Positions 51,322-60,652 of a stretch of DNA of 64,000 nt are shown piece after piece. Each line of letters opens with the position of its first letter. Within the stretch, counting starts at the first letter, position 1. Below the pieces are notes generated by a model. It was not told where the DNA came from, ran no database searches, and saw nothing but the letters and a program-made list of their open reading frames with translations. The DNA comes from Burkholderia sp. USMB20. Lineage in GTDB: Bacteria; Pseudomonadota; Gammaproteobacteria; Burkholderiales; Burkholderiaceae. A program made the position numbers and the translations under genes. Location of the stretch: the NCBI RefSeq assembly GCF_000949135.2, contig NZ_JTAN02000006.1, forward strand, positions 25,384 through 89,383, in the 5' to 3' direction.

Positions 51322-51343
51322 CGGAATCCAGACAAGGATTCCG
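51322..51343. promoter_or_regulatory. inverted repeat CGGAATCC-N6-GGATTCCG, candidate Lrp-type operator
   Basis: Perfect 8-base arms with a 6-base spacer, ending 5 bases before the Lrp-type gene start; a further CGGAATCCG element lies at 51304-51312. Probably the autoregulatory site shared with the divergent exporter. Confidence 0.6.
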
Positions 51344-51348
51344 CCAAC

Positions 51349-51813
51349 ATGACCGAACTCGACAAAACCGACCGCGCGATCCTCGCCGCGGTGCAGCGCG
51401 ACGGCCGCCTGCCGATCGCGCGTCTCGCCGATTCCGTCGGCCTGTCCGAGACGCCGTGCGCACGGCGCCTGAAGCGTCTCGAAAACGACGGCTACATCGA
51501 GCGCTACCGCGCGCAGCTGTCGCGCCAGGCGCTCGGCTTCGGCGTCGTCGCATTCGTACTCGTGCGGTTCGCGACGCACGACCGCAAGGTCGCCGACCGG
51601 TTCGAACGGGAAGTACTCGGCATCGAGCGGATCCTCGCGTGCCACAACGTCGCGGGCACGGCCGACTACCTGCTGCAGGTGGTCGCGCGCGATCTCGACG
51701 ACTACGGTACGTTCCTGCGCGACTCGCTGCGGATGCTGCCGGGCGTCACGTCGATCGAATCGGCGTTGTCGTTGCGGGAGGTGAAGCACGATGCGGGGTT
51801 GCCGGTGCCGTGA
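51349..51813 (+). CDS. Lrp/AsnC-family regulator
   Basis: A 154-residue regulator. The N-terminal AsnC helix-turn-helix is ELDKTDRAILAAVQRDGRLPIARLADSVGLSETPCARRLKRLENDGYI in outline (residues 2-50), and the C-terminal RAM domain (FEREVLGIERILACHNVAGTADYLLQVVARDLDDY) binds amino acids. It is divergent from the LysE-type exporter, which it most likely activates when its amino acid accumulates. The ATG at 51349 follows the inverted repeat directly, so the mRNA leader is short. Confidence 0.93.
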   Translation: MTELDKTDRAILAAVQRDGRLPIARLADSVGLSETPCARRLKRLENDGYIERYRAQLSRQALGFGVVAFVLVRFATHDRKVADRFEREVLGIERILACHNVAGTADYLLQVVARDLDDYGTFLRDSLRMLPGVTSIESALSLREVKHDAGLPVP

Positions 51814-51880
51814 TGCGGCAGTGACCCTCTCCGGCGTGACATTCGTTCACGTTGCCGGCCTCAGGCGACCTCACGCGACC

Positions 51881-52792
51881 TCACACGACATCGGGCGATT
51901 GATGCGCGCGCTCGAGATCCTCGAGAAACGCTTCGACGAGCGGATCGCCGCGCCCGTCGCGCGCCACGACCATGTGGAACGTGACGTCGTAGTGCAGCTG
52001 GTCCGGATTGAGCGGCGCAAGCAGCCCCTGCGCGACATACGGCGCCGCAAAGTGCTGCGGCAGATAGCCGAGATGATGGCCTGACAGGATCAGCAGCGCG
52101 ACGGCCTCCATGTTGTCGGCGGTCGCCGTCACGCGATCGGGCGTCGTCGACATCTGCGCCTCCGGCAGCGGATACGAGCGCCACGCCCATTCGAATCCAG
52201 CGACGTCGGCCGGCGTCAGCGCGCCGGCGCGTTCGAACAGCGGATGGCCGCGCCCGCAGTACGCCACCTGCCGCTCGATGAACAGCGGCGTGTAGTGCAG
52301 CGACGGCACGCGGTGCCAGAAATAGCCGACCGCGATCTGGATCTCGTTGCTCAGCAGCTTTTCCTCGAGATCGCCCGGCGCGCGCACCGAGATCGAGAAG
52401 CGCACGGCCTCGTCGCGCGTGCGGAACGCGGCGATCGCCTCGGCGATCCGTGCGTTCTGGCTGACCGGCGTATGGCCGATCAGGCCGATGTGCAACGTGC
52501 CGACCAGCTGGCGGTCCATGTGCCGCGCCGCGATCCCGAATTCGTCGAGCGCGGCGAGCAGCTTGCGGCTCATCGCGTGGAACCGCTCGCCTTTCGGCGT
52601 GAGCCGGAAGCCGCTGCGGCCGCGCTCGCAGAGCCGGTAGCCGAGCCGTGTCTCGAGCGACGACAACTGCGCGCTGATCGTCGACTGGCCGACGTTCAGG
52701 ATCGCCTGCGCAGCCGACACGCCGCCCGCGTCCGTGACCGCGAGAAACACGCGGATCAACCGCAGATCGAGGGTCGACAGATTCCCCAGCAC
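51881..52792 (-). CDS. LysR-family regulator of the ureohydrolase genes
   Basis: A 303-residue regulator with the LysR winged helix at the N-terminus (LDLRLIRVFLAVTDAGGVSAAQAILNVGQSTISAQLSSLETRLG) and a substrate-binding-like effector domain. GTG 52792 is chosen because AAAGGGGAA lies 5-13 bases upstream; an in-frame ATG at 52819 would add nine residues but has no ribosome site and touches the palindrome at 52820-52839. It is divergent from the agmatinase-family gene, the usual place for its target, and is therefore comparable to GbuR of Pseudomonas. Confidence 0.9.
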   Translation of the reverse strand: MLGNLSTLDLRLIRVFLAVTDAGGVSAAQAILNVGQSTISAQLSSLETRLGYRLCERGRSGFRLTPKGERFHAMSRKLLAALDEFGIAARHMDRQLVGTLHIGLIGHTPVSQNARIAEAIAAFRTRDEAVRFSISVRAPGDLEEKLLSNEIQIAVGYFWHRVPSLHYTPLFIERQVAYCGRGHPLFERAGALTPADVAGFEWAWRSYPLPEAQMSTTPDRVTATADNMEAVALLILSGHHLGYLPQHFAAPYVAQGLLAPLNPDQLHYDVTFHMVVARDGRGDPLVEAFLEDLERAHQSPDVV

Positions 52793-52819
52793 GCTATTCC
52801 CCTTTTGTTCCCCTTCCAT

Positions 52820-52839
52820 ACATCGATAAAAATCGATGT
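52820..52839. promoter_or_regulatory. perfect palindrome ACATCGAT-AAAA-ATCGATGT
   Basis: 8-base arms around AAAA in the gap between the divergent LysR and ureohydrolase genes. It contains the T-N11-A pattern of LysR operators and is the probable recognition site. Confidence 0.7.
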
Positions 52840-52942
52840 TTACGTCGATATCTTCGCATTCTTCTTTCCGGCCGGACGCGTAAAACTATGTGCCAGGCCG
52901 CGTCGAATGATACGGCAACCCCACATCGGAAGAGACAAGCCC

Positions 52943-53899
52943 ATGAACGACCACACCCATTTCCAGCCGCTCGGCGGCAATGAAATGCCGCGCAGCGGCG
53001 GCATCGCGACGATGATGCGCCTGCCGCACGTGGCGAGCGCAGCCGGCCTCGACGTCTGTTTCGTCGGCGTGCCGTTCGACCTCGGCACCTCCAACCGCAC
53101 CGGCGCGCGCTTCGGCCCGCGCCAGATCCGCACGGAATCCGTGCTGCTGCGCCCGTACAACATGGCCACGCGCGCCGCGCCCTTCGATTCGCTGCAGGTT
53201 GCCGATATCGGCGACGTCGCGATCAACCCGTACAACCTGCACGATTCGATCGCGCGCATCGAGGCTGCGTACGACGCGATTCTCGAGCACGACTGCAAGC
53301 CGATCACGCTCGGCGGCGACCATACGATCGCGCTGCCGATCCTGCGCGCGATCCACCGCAAGCACGGCAAGGTTGCATTGATCCACGTCGATGCACACGC
53401 CGACGTGAACGACACGATGATGGGCGAAAAGATCGCGCACGGCACGCCGTTCCGCCGCGCGGTCGAGGAAGGCCTGCTGCACGGCGACAAGGTCACGCAG
53501 ATCGGCCTGCGCGGCACCGGCTACGCGGCCGAGGATTTCGACTGGTGCCGCGAGCAGGGCTTCCGCGTCGTCCAGGCCGAGGAATGCTGGAACAAGTCGC
53601 TCGCGCCGCTGATGGAGGAAGTGCGCGCGCGCATCGGCGACACGCCCGTCTACATCAGCTTCGACATCGACGGCATCGACCCGGCCTACGCGCCGGGCAC
53701 CGGCACGCCGGAAATCGCGGGCCTCACGGTGCCGCAGGCGCTCGAGATCATCCGCGGCGCGAAGGGGCTGAACATCGTCGGCTGCGATCTCGTCGAAGTG
53801 GCGCCGCCGTACGACCCGTTCGGCACCACGGCCCTGCTCGGCGCGAACCTCGCGTACGAGTTGCTGTGCGTGCTGCCCGGCGTCGCCTATCGCGACTGA
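52943..53899 (+). CDS. speB: ureohydrolase of the agmatinase family (agmatinase / guanidinobutyrase type)
   Basis: A 318-residue binuclear Mn enzyme that splits urea from a guanidino compound. Metal-binding motifs are GGDHTIALP, HVDAHADVND and SFDIDGIDPAYAPGTGTPE; the rest (FVGVPFDLGTSNRTGARFGPRQIR) is typical of agmatinases and of GbuA/GpuA. The LysR gene and MHS carrier on either side parallel the guanidinobutyrate and guanidinopropionate systems of Pseudomonas, so 4-guanidinobutyrate is as likely a substrate as agmatine. GGAAGAG precedes the ATG. Confidence 0.9.
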   Translation: MNDHTHFQPLGGNEMPRSGGIATMMRLPHVASAAGLDVCFVGVPFDLGTSNRTGARFGPRQIRTESVLLRPYNMATRAAPFDSLQVADIGDVAINPYNLHDSIARIEAAYDAILEHDCKPITLGGDHTIALPILRAIHRKHGKVALIHVDAHADVNDTMMGEKIAHGTPFRRAVEEGLLHGDKVTQIGLRGTGYAAEDFDWCREQGFRVVQAEECWNKSLAPLMEEVRARIGDTPVYISFDIDGIDPAYAPGTGTPEIAGLTVPQALEIIRGAKGLNIVGCDLVEVAPPYDPFGTTALLGANLAYELLCVLPGVAYRD

Positions 53900-53952
53900 T
53901 CCCGGCACGCGACCCATTCCAAATCAGAGAATTCCAGAGGAGCACATAACAG

Positions 53953-55278
53953 ATGGGGACATCCGTCAAGCAACCGAAGCGGGCGGCGCTCGCTTCGTTC
54001 GTCGGCACCACGATCGAGTGGTACGACTTCTATAGCTACGCGACCGCCGCCGCCATCGTGTTCGGGCCGCTGTTCTTCCCCGGTGAAAGCCGTTTCGTCA
54101 GCCTGCTCGCGTCGTTCGGCTCGTTCGCGGTCGGCTTCTTCGCGCGGCCGCTCGGCGGTGTGATGTTCGGCTATCTCGGCGACCGCTTCGGCCGCAAGCG
54201 CTCGCTGCTCGCGACGCTGATGCTGATGGCCGTGTCGACGGTCGCGATCGGCCTGCTGCCGACCCACGCGCAGGCCGGCGTGATCGCGCCGATCCTGCTG
54301 GTGCTGATGCGCGTGCTGCAAGGCATCGCGGTCGGCGGCGAATGGGGCGGTGCGGTGCTGCTCGCCGGCGAGCATGCGCCCGAAGGCAAGCGCACGTTCT
54401 TCGCGTCGTTCGCGCAGCTCGGCAGCGCGAGCGGCCTGATCCTGTCGATGCTCGCGTTCGGCGCGATCAGCACGCTGTCGAAGGACGACATGATGAGCTG
54501 GGGCTGGCGCGTGCCGTTCCTTGCGAGCGCCGTGTTGCTGGCAGTCGGCTTCGTGATCCGCGCGAGCGTGTCCGAGTCGCCCGAGTTCGAGGAAGTCAGG
54601 AAGAGCGGCAACATCGCGCAAAAGCCGCTGCGTGAAGCGCTCAAGTACTGGCCGCTGCTGCTGCTCGCGATCGGCGCGAACGTGTACGGGATCGCCGGCG
54701 TGTATTTCAGCAACATCTTCATGATCAGCTACGCGACGCAGTTCCTGTCGCTCGACCGGTCGATGGTGCTGCATTGCATGACGATCGTCGCGGTGCTGCA
54801 GTTCGTCGTGCAACTCGCCGCCGCGTTCCTCGCGCAGCGCTTCGGCACGACGCGCGTGCTGCTGATCACCGGCGCATGGGCCGCGATCGTGCCGTTCGTG
54901 ATGCTGCCGCTCGTGCACCTGGGCACGCCGCTGTCGATCACGGTCGGCGTCGGCCTCGCGACGCTCGCCGAATCGGGCTACTACTCGGTGGTCGCGGGTT
55001 TCGTCAGCGGCATCTTCATCGCGCGCATCCGCTATACGGCGATCTCGATCGCGTACCAGGTGTGCGGCGCGCTCGCCGGCGGTCTCACGCCGCTCGTCGC
55101 CACGCTGATCGCGCAGAACACCGCGCCGCAATGGTGGCCGCTCGCGATCCAGTACACGAGCGCCGCAGTGCTGTCGTCGGTGTGCGTGTGGCTGATCTCG
55201 CGCCGCGTCAGCATCGACGATGCCGGCGCGCCCGGCAGGGCGGACGAAGCGCTGCCGCGCGGTGCGCGTACCGCGTAA
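53953..55278 (+). CDS. MFS carrier, metabolite:H+ symporter (MHS) family
   Basis: A 441-residue symporter with 12 helices. ASFVGTTIEWYDFYSYATAAAIVFGPLFF is the MHS signature; GYLGDRFGRKRSLLATLMLM and LQGIAVGGEWGGAVLLAGEHAP are the loop 2-3 and helix 5 blocks. It follows the ureohydrolase by 53 bases, with AGAGGAG before its ATG, and probably imports the guanidino substrate. A strong terminator hairpin follows. Confidence 0.92.
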   Translation: MGTSVKQPKRAALASFVGTTIEWYDFYSYATAAAIVFGPLFFPGESRFVSLLASFGSFAVGFFARPLGGVMFGYLGDRFGRKRSLLATLMLMAVSTVAIGLLPTHAQAGVIAPILLVLMRVLQGIAVGGEWGGAVLLAGEHAPEGKRTFFASFAQLGSASGLILSMLAFGAISTLSKDDMMSWGWRVPFLASAVLLAVGFVIRASVSESPEFEEVRKSGNIAQKPLREALKYWPLLLLAIGANVYGIAGVYFSNIFMISYATQFLSLDRSMVLHCMTIVAVLQFVVQLAAAFLAQRFGTTRVLLITGAWAAIVPFVMLPLVHLGTPLSITVGVGLATLAESGYYSVVAGFVSGIFIARIRYTAISIAYQVCGALAGGLTPLVATLIAQNTAPQWWPLAIQYTSAAVLSSVCVWLISRRVSIDDAGAPGRADEALPRGARTA

Positions 55279-55284
55279 CCTCAC

Positions 55285-55318
55285 GCAAACGGGCAGGCGA
55301 CATCGCCTGCCCGTTTGC
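55285..55318. terminator. 16-bp stem hairpin between convergent MHS carrier and metE
   Basis: Inverted repeat GCAAACGGGCAGGCGA / TCGCCTGCCCGTTTGC around CA, 7 bases after the MHS stop. The arm ends in TTTGC and can act for both converging genes. Confidence 0.85.
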
Positions 55319-55451
55319 ATCGGGCGTCGGGCGATACGCCGCTACCCCCGCCTCGCCCCGAACATTCATTACGACAAACGGCCCGCCCATGCGGGCCGCT
55401 CGCTTGCCGCCCGATCGTCGATCGGGACGGCCGGCGCGCAGCGTTCGCGCG

Positions 55452-57743
55452 TCATTGCACCTGGCTGCGCAGCGTCTTCGCCGCAGCGACCATGTTCGTC
55501 AGCGCCGGAAGCACTTCCGCCCACTGACGCGTCTTCAGCCCGCAGTCCGGGTTCACCCACAGGCGCTCCGCCGGAATCCGCTCCGCCGCCTTCTTCATCA
55601 TGCCGACGATGTGATCCTGCGTCGGGATGTTCGGCGAATGGATGTCGTACACGCCCGGCCCGATCTCGTTCGGATACCTGAAGCTGTCGAACGCGTCGAG
55701 CAGCTCCATGTCCGAGCGCGACGTCTCGATCGTGATCACGTCCGCATCCATGTCGGCGATCGACGCGATGATGTCGTTGAACTCCGAATAGCACATGTGC
55801 GTATGAATCTGCGTATCGTCCCGCACACCGTTCGCGGCGATGCGGAACGACTCGACCGCCCACTTCAGGTACGCGCCCCATTGCGCGCGACGCAGCGGCA
55901 GCCCTTCGCGCAGCGCGGCCTCGTCGATCTGGATCACGCGCACGCCGGCCTGCTCGAGATCCAGCACTTCGTCGCGGATCGCGAGCGCGAGCTGATGGCA
56001 CGACACCGAACGCGGCTGGTCGTCGCGCACGAACGACCAGTTCAGGATCGTCACCGGGCCGGTCAGCATGCCCTTCATCGGCTTGTTCGTCAGCGACTGC
56101 GCGTACGTGATCCATTCGACCGTCATCGCCTTCGGGCGGCTGATGTCGCCGAACAGGATCGGCGGCTTCACGCAGCGCGAACCGTACGACTGCACCCAGC
56201 CGAACTGGCTGAATGCGTAGCCGTCGAGCTGCTCGCCGAAGTATTCGACCATGTCGTTGCGTTCGGCTTCGCCGTGCACGAGCACGTCGAGTTCGAGCGA
56301 TTCCTGTTCGCGCACGCTGCGCGCGATTTCCGCCTGCATCGCCGCGCGGTAGCCGGCTTCATCCAGCGCGCCGGCCTTGAACCGGCTGCGCGCCTGGCGG
56401 ATCTCGGCAGTCTGCGGGAACGAGCCGATCGTCGTCGTCGGGAAGGCCGGCAGGTTCAGGCGCGCCGACTGCTTCGGCGCACGCTGCGGGTACGGGCTCG
56501 CACGGTTGCCGAGCTGCGCGTCGATGCGCGCGATCGCGGCCTTCACCGCCGGGTTGTTCACGCGCGGCGAGCGACGGCGCGAGCCGATCGCGGCAGCGTT
56601 CGCGGCGAGCGCGTCGGCCACCTCGTCGCGGCCTTCGTTCAGCGCGGTCGCGAGCAGCTTCAGTTCGTCGAGCTTCTGCAGCGCGAACGCGAGCCACGAG
56701 CGGATCTCCTCGTCGAGCGTCTGCTCGCTCAGCGAGACGACCGGCACGTGCAGCAGCGAGCACGACGGTGCGAGCCACAGGCGCTCGCCCAGTTGTTGCG
56801 AGCGGCTCGAGCCAGTCGAGCGCCGCGTCAGGTCCGTCTTCCAGATGTTGCGTCCGTTGATCGCGCCGACCGACAGCACGCGCCCGGGCGGCAGTTCGCG
56901 CACGAGTGCGTCGATTTCGTCGCGGGCGTTTATCGCGTCGACATGCAGCCCGTCGACCGGCAGCGAAGCCGCGAGCGCCAGGTTGTCCTGCAGCTGGCCG
57001 AAATACGTCGCGAGCAGCAGCTTGATGCGGCGCGTCTCGAGCGCGTCGTATGCCGTGCGCAGCGCCTGGCGCCATGCGGCGTCGAGCTCGGTCACGAGGA
57101 TCGGCTCGTCGATCTGCACCCATTCGACGCCTTGCGCGGTCAGCGTGTCGAGCAGCGCACCATATACCGGCAGCAGCTTCGGCAGCAACGCGAGACGATC
57201 GGAATCGTCCTTCGCCTTGCCGAGCCACAGATACGTGACGGGGCCGAGGATCACCGGCTTCGCGGCGACGCCCTGCGCCTGCGCTTCCGCCAGTTGCTGG
57301 AGCAGGCGCGACGGATCGAGCGAGAAGTTCGTATCCGCATGGAATTCCGGGACGATGTAGTGATAGTTCGTGTCGAACCACTTCGTCATTTCACCGGCCG
57401 CGACTCCGCCGCAGCATGCCGCGTGTGCTTCCGCCGACTGCGCCGAGCGGCCGCGCGCGACGCGGAAATAGTTGTCGAGCGCATCGCCATGGAAGTCCTG
57501 CACGCGTTTCGGCAGATTGCCGAGCGTGAAGCTCATGTCGAGCACCTGGTCGTAGAACGCGAAATCGCCGATCGGCACGAGATCGAGGTCGCGCTGGTCG
57601 TTCCAGTGGCGCTGGCGAAGTTCGGCGCCGAGCGCCTTCAGCTCGTCGCGCGACGACTCGCCCTTCCAGTAGCGTTCGAGACCGAACTTGAGTTCGCGCT
57701 TCGCGCCGATGCGCGGAAAACCGAGGTTGTGGGTCGTAACCAT
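55452..57743 (-). CDS. metE: cobalamin-independent methionine synthase
   Basis: Transfers methyl from 5-methyltetrahydropteroyl-triglutamate to homocysteine. The 763-residue length is normal for MetE. The N-terminal half starts [26 protein letters not shown]; the C-terminal catalytic half holds the zinc ligands His and Cys in [12 protein letters not shown], Glu in [13 protein letters not shown], and Cys in [14 protein letters not shown]. It starts at ATG 57743. The divergent LysR gene is metR, and ATTTCAT palindromes lie between them, so regulation by MetR with homocysteine is expected. Confidence 0.97.
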   Translation of the reverse strand: MVTTHNLGFPRIGAKRELKFGLERYWKGESSRDELKALGAELRQRHWNDQRDLDLVPIGDFAFYDQVLDMSFTLGNLPKRVQDFHGDALDNYFRVARGRSAQSAEAHAACCGGVAAGEMTKWFDTNYHYIVPEFHADTNFSLDPSRLLQQLAEAQAQGVAAKPVILGPVTYLWLGKAKDDSDRLALLPKLLPVYGALLDTLTAQGVEWVQIDEPILVTELDAAWRQALRTAYDALETRRIKLLLATYFGQLQDNLALAASLPVDGLHVDAINARDEIDALVRELPPGRVLSVGAINGRNIWKTDLTRRSTGSSRSQQLGERLWLAPSCSLLHVPVVSLSEQTLDEEIRSWLAFALQKLDELKLLATALNEGRDEVADALAANAAAIGSRRRSPRVNNPAVKAAIARIDAQLGNRASPYPQRAPKQSARLNLPAFPTTTIGSFPQTAEIRQARSRFKAGALDEAGYRAAMQAEIARSVREQESLELDVLVHGEAERNDMVEYFGEQLDGYAFSQFGWVQSYGSRCVKPPILFGDISRPKAMTVEWITYAQSLTNKPMKGMLTGPVTILNWSFVRDDQPRSVSCHQLALAIRDEVLDLEQAGVRVIQIDEAALREGLPLRRAQWGAYLKWAVESFRIAANGVRDDTQIHTHMCYSEFNDIIASIADMDADVITIETSRSDMELLDAFDSFRYPNEIGPGVYDIHSPNIPTQDHIVGMMKKAAERIPAERLWVNPDCGLKTRQWAEVLPALTNMVAAAKTLRSQVQ

Positions 57744-57790
57744 GAAGCTGCCGTCCTGAAGAAATAGTCGATCCGGCAGCCATCATAGGG

Positions 57791-57825
57791 ATTTCATTCT
57801 ATGAAATAAAATGGCATTATTTCAT
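57791..57825. promoter_or_regulatory. tandem MetR-type operators between metE and metR
   Basis: ATTTCAT-TCT-ATGAAAT (57791-57807) overlaps ATGAAATAA-N7-TTATTTCAT (57801-57825). Both are perfect inverted repeats and share the TGAA/TTCA half-site of MetR. They lie in the 127-base gap between the two divergent genes. Confidence 0.75.
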
Positions 57826-57870
57826 TCATCCATTAAATCTGTTCATGCATCTGTCGAGCAAGCGATACCC

Positions 57871-58779
57871 ATGCTGGAACGATTCCACCTCGTCGTGATC
57901 CGCGAAGTCGAGCGCCAGGGCTCGTTGACCGCGGCCGCCAACGCGCTGCATCTCACGCAATCGGCGCTCAGCCATACCGTCCGGAAAATCGAGCAGCAAC
58001 TCGGCACGCCGATCTGGGACCGCGAAGGCCGCGGCCTGCGGCTCACGCAGGGCGGGCAGTATCTGCTGAAGCTGGCGAACCGGCTGCTGCCGCAGTTCGA
58101 GCTCGCCGAGGAGCGCATGAAGCAGTACGCGAAGGGCGAGCGCGGCACGCTGCGCATCGGGATGGAGTGCCATCCGTGCTACCAGTGGCTACTGAAGGTC
58201 GTGTCGCCGTACCTGTCGCGCTGGCCGGACGTCGACGTCGACGTGAAGCAGCGCTTCCAGTTCGGCGGCATCGGTGCGCTGTTCGGCCATGACATCGACG
58301 TGCTCGTGACGCCCGACCCGCTGAACAAGCCGGGCCTGCGCTTCGATCCCGTGTTCGATTACGAACAGGTGCTGGTGGTCGCGGACGCGCACCGTTTCGC
58401 GAACGCCGACTACGTGACGCCCGAGCAGCTGACCGACGAGATCCTGATCACCTACCCGGTCGAGACCGACCGGCTCGACATCTACAACCAGTTCCTGACG
58501 CCGGCCGGCATCGTGCCGCGGCGTCACAAGTCGATCGAGACGACCGACATCATGCTGCAGATGGTGGCGAGCGGGCGCGGCGTGGCCGCGCTGCCAAGAT
58601 GGCTTGCAGACGAATACGCGGACCGGATGCCGGTCGTGCCGGTCAAGCTCGGCAAGAAAGGGATCGCGAAACAGATCTTCCTCGGCATCCGCGAGGCGGA
58701 TGCGTCGATCGACTATCTGGCCGCATTCGTCGCGCGGGCGCGTGAATCGACATGGAGCGCGCCGCGCATGCTGCGCTAG
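57871..58779 (+). CDS. metR: LysR-family regulator MetR
   Basis: A 302-residue activator of methionine synthesis genes. The LysR helix-turn-helix is LERFHLVVIREVERQGSLTAAANALHLTQSALSHTVRKIEQQLG in outline (residues 2-45); the effector domain contains RIGMECHPCYQWLLKVVSPYL, a hallmark of MetR, and VFDYEQVLVVADAHRFA. ATG 57871 is preferred to an upstream in-frame ATG at 57811, which lies inside the palindromes. It is divergent from metE, the arrangement in many proteobacteria. Confidence 0.95.
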   Translation: MLERFHLVVIREVERQGSLTAAANALHLTQSALSHTVRKIEQQLGTPIWDREGRGLRLTQGGQYLLKLANRLLPQFELAEERMKQYAKGERGTLRIGMECHPCYQWLLKVVSPYLSRWPDVDVDVKQRFQFGGIGALFGHDIDVLVTPDPLNKPGLRFDPVFDYEQVLVVADAHRFANADYVTPEQLTDEILITYPVETDRLDIYNQFLTPAGIVPRRHKSIETTDIMLQMVASGRGVAALPRWLADEYADRMPVVPVKLGKKGIAKQIFLGIREADASIDYLAAFVARARESTWSAPRMLR

Positions 58780-58935
58780 CGGCGCTCGCGCCGTGCGCGC
58801 TTCCCGCGGCCCGCATGCCGGTGCGCGGGCCTGTTCACGAAATGGATGACGACGCGAACCGGCACGACATGTCGCAATTCGACGTCACGGCACCCTCCCC
58901 TTACACATCCGTAAGACGATGATTCGACGTCCCGA

Positions 58936-58953
58936 CTGTCATCAAACTGACTG
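58936..58953 (+). promoter_or_regulatory. Pho-box-like element upstream of the phosphate carrier
   Basis: CTGTCAT-CAAA-CTGACTG, two 7-base repeats 11 bases apart, close to the PhoB consensus CTGTCAT-N4-CTGTCAT (second half 5 of 7). It lies 47 bases before the pit start. Confidence 0.6.
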
Positions 58954-58999
58954 GTAGCGAAAGCTAGGATCGGACGCGGTTCCCTTACGAGATGCCGCC

Positions 59000-60592
59000 A
59001 TGAATCAACCTGCTTCGTCCGCACCGAACAATTCGGGTTCCGTCGAACGCACCAGGCAGGTCGGCTATGCCGTCTTTCTGCTGGTGCTCGCGTTTGGCGC
59101 CCTCTATATCGCCACGCACCTGATCGCGGACCTGTCGCCGGTCCGCGAAGGCTCGCTGTTTCCGTACCTGATGCTCGGCGCCGCGCTGCTGATCGCGCTC
59201 GGCTTCGAATTCGTCAACGGCTTCCACGACACTGCAAACGCGGTCGCCACCGTGATCTATACGCACTCGCTGACGCCGAACGTCGCGGTGATCTGGTCCG
59301 GCATGTGGAACTTCCTCGGCGTGCTGGTCTCGAGCGGCGCCGTCGCGTTCGGCATCCTGCAGTTGCTGCCGGTCGAGCTGATCCTGCAAGTCGGCAGCGG
59401 CGCAGGCTTCGCGATGGTGTTCGCGCTGCTGATCGCCGCGATCGTGTGGAACCTCGCGACCTGGTATTTCGGATTGCCGTCGTCGAGCTCGCATACGCTG
59501 ATCGGGTCGATCATCGGCGTCGGTCTGATGAACCAGCTGATGCACGGGCCTTCGGGCACGAGCGGTGTCGACTGGGCCCAGGCGCTCGGCGTCGGCAAGT
59601 CGCTGCTGTTCTCGCCGATCATCGGCTTCCTGTGCGCGGCACTGCTGCTGCTCGTGCTGAAGGCGCTCGTGCGGGTTCCGGAGTTGTACAAGGAGCCGCC
59701 GAAGGATCAGCCGCCGCCGTTCTGGATTCGCTGCCTGCTGATCCTGACCTGCACGGGCGTGTCGTTCGCGCACGGGTCGAACGACGGGCAGAAAGGGATG
59801 GGCCTCATCATGCTGATCCTGATCGGCACGGTGCCGACCGCGTACGCGCTGAACAAGGCCGTCACGCCGGCCGAAACGCAGACCTTCGTCGCCGTCGCGA
59901 ACCAGGCTGCCGCGACGTTCGGGAAGTACACGAACGGCGTCGCGCCGTCCGCGAACCCGCGTGCCGACGTCGAACACTACGTGCAGCATCGTGAACTGAC
60001 GCCCGCCGTGCTGCCGGCCGTGCAGCAGCTGTCCGCGTCGCTCGCGAGCGCGGTCGGCGCGTCGGGGTCGATGGCGGCGGTGCCGCAACGCGACGTCGAC
60101 AACGTGCGCAACACGATGTATCTGGTGTCCGAAGCCATTCGCCTGATCGAGAAGTCGGGGCAGCCCGCGTTCGCCGCCGACGACAAGCTCGCGATCGACA
60201 ACTATCGCAAGCAGCTCGACCACGCGACCAAGTTCATTCCGACGTGGGTGAAGGTGGCTGTCGCGATCGCACTGGGCCTCGGCACGATGGTCGGCTGGAA
60301 ACGGATCGTCGTGACCGTCGGCGAGAAAATCGGCAAGCAGCATTTGACGTATGGGCAGGGCGCGTCGGCCGAACTCGTCGCGATGCTGACGATCGGCGCC
60401 GCCGACGTGTACGGGCTGCCCGTGTCGACGACGCACGTGCTGTCGTCGGGTGTCGCGGGCACGATGGCGGCGAACGGATCCGGGTTGCAGTGGAGCACGG
60501 TCCGCAGCCTCGTGCTCGCGTGGGTGCTGACGCTGCCCGCGTCGATCGTACTGGCTGGCGGGCTCTACTGGTTGTTCCGGTCGGTGGCTTGA
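59000..60592 (+). CDS. pitA: inorganic phosphate transporter, Pit family
   Basis: Low-affinity metal-phosphate:H+ symporter in the inner membrane. The 530-residue protein has about ten helices, with the PHO4 signature repeated in FEFVNGFHDTANAVATVIYT and FAHGSNDGQKGMGLIML. A long loop of about 150 residues (from about 290 to 410) lies between the halves. The terminal signature is TTHVLSSGVAGTMAANGSGLQ. There is no adjacent PhoU-like gene. A Pho-box-like element upstream suggests control by PhoB, repression being the known case for PitB of E. coli. Confidence 0.94.
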   Translation: MNQPASSAPNNSGSVERTRQVGYAVFLLVLAFGALYIATHLIADLSPVREGSLFPYLMLGAALLIALGFEFVNGFHDTANAVATVIYTHSLTPNVAVIWSGMWNFLGVLVSSGAVAFGILQLLPVELILQVGSGAGFAMVFALLIAAIVWNLATWYFGLPSSSSHTLIGSIIGVGLMNQLMHGPSGTSGVDWAQALGVGKSLLFSPIIGFLCAALLLLVLKALVRVPELYKEPPKDQPPPFWIRCLLILTCTGVSFAHGSNDGQKGMGLIMLILIGTVPTAYALNKAVTPAETQTFVAVANQAAATFGKYTNGVAPSANPRADVEHYVQHRELTPAVLPAVQQLSASLASAVGASGSMAAVPQRDVDNVRNTMYLVSEAIRLIEKSGQPAFAADDKLAIDNYRKQLDHATKFIPTWVKVAVAIALGLGTMVGWKRIVVTVGEKIGKQHLTYGQGASAELVAMLTIGAADVYGLPVSTTHVLSSGVAGTMAANGSGLQWSTVRSLVLAWVLTLPASIVLAGGLYWLFRSVA

Positions 60593-60652
60593 TCGGGGAA
60601 GCGGCGCGTGGCCGGTGAAAACCGGTCGCCTGCCGTGGAAGGTTCCGCAGTC

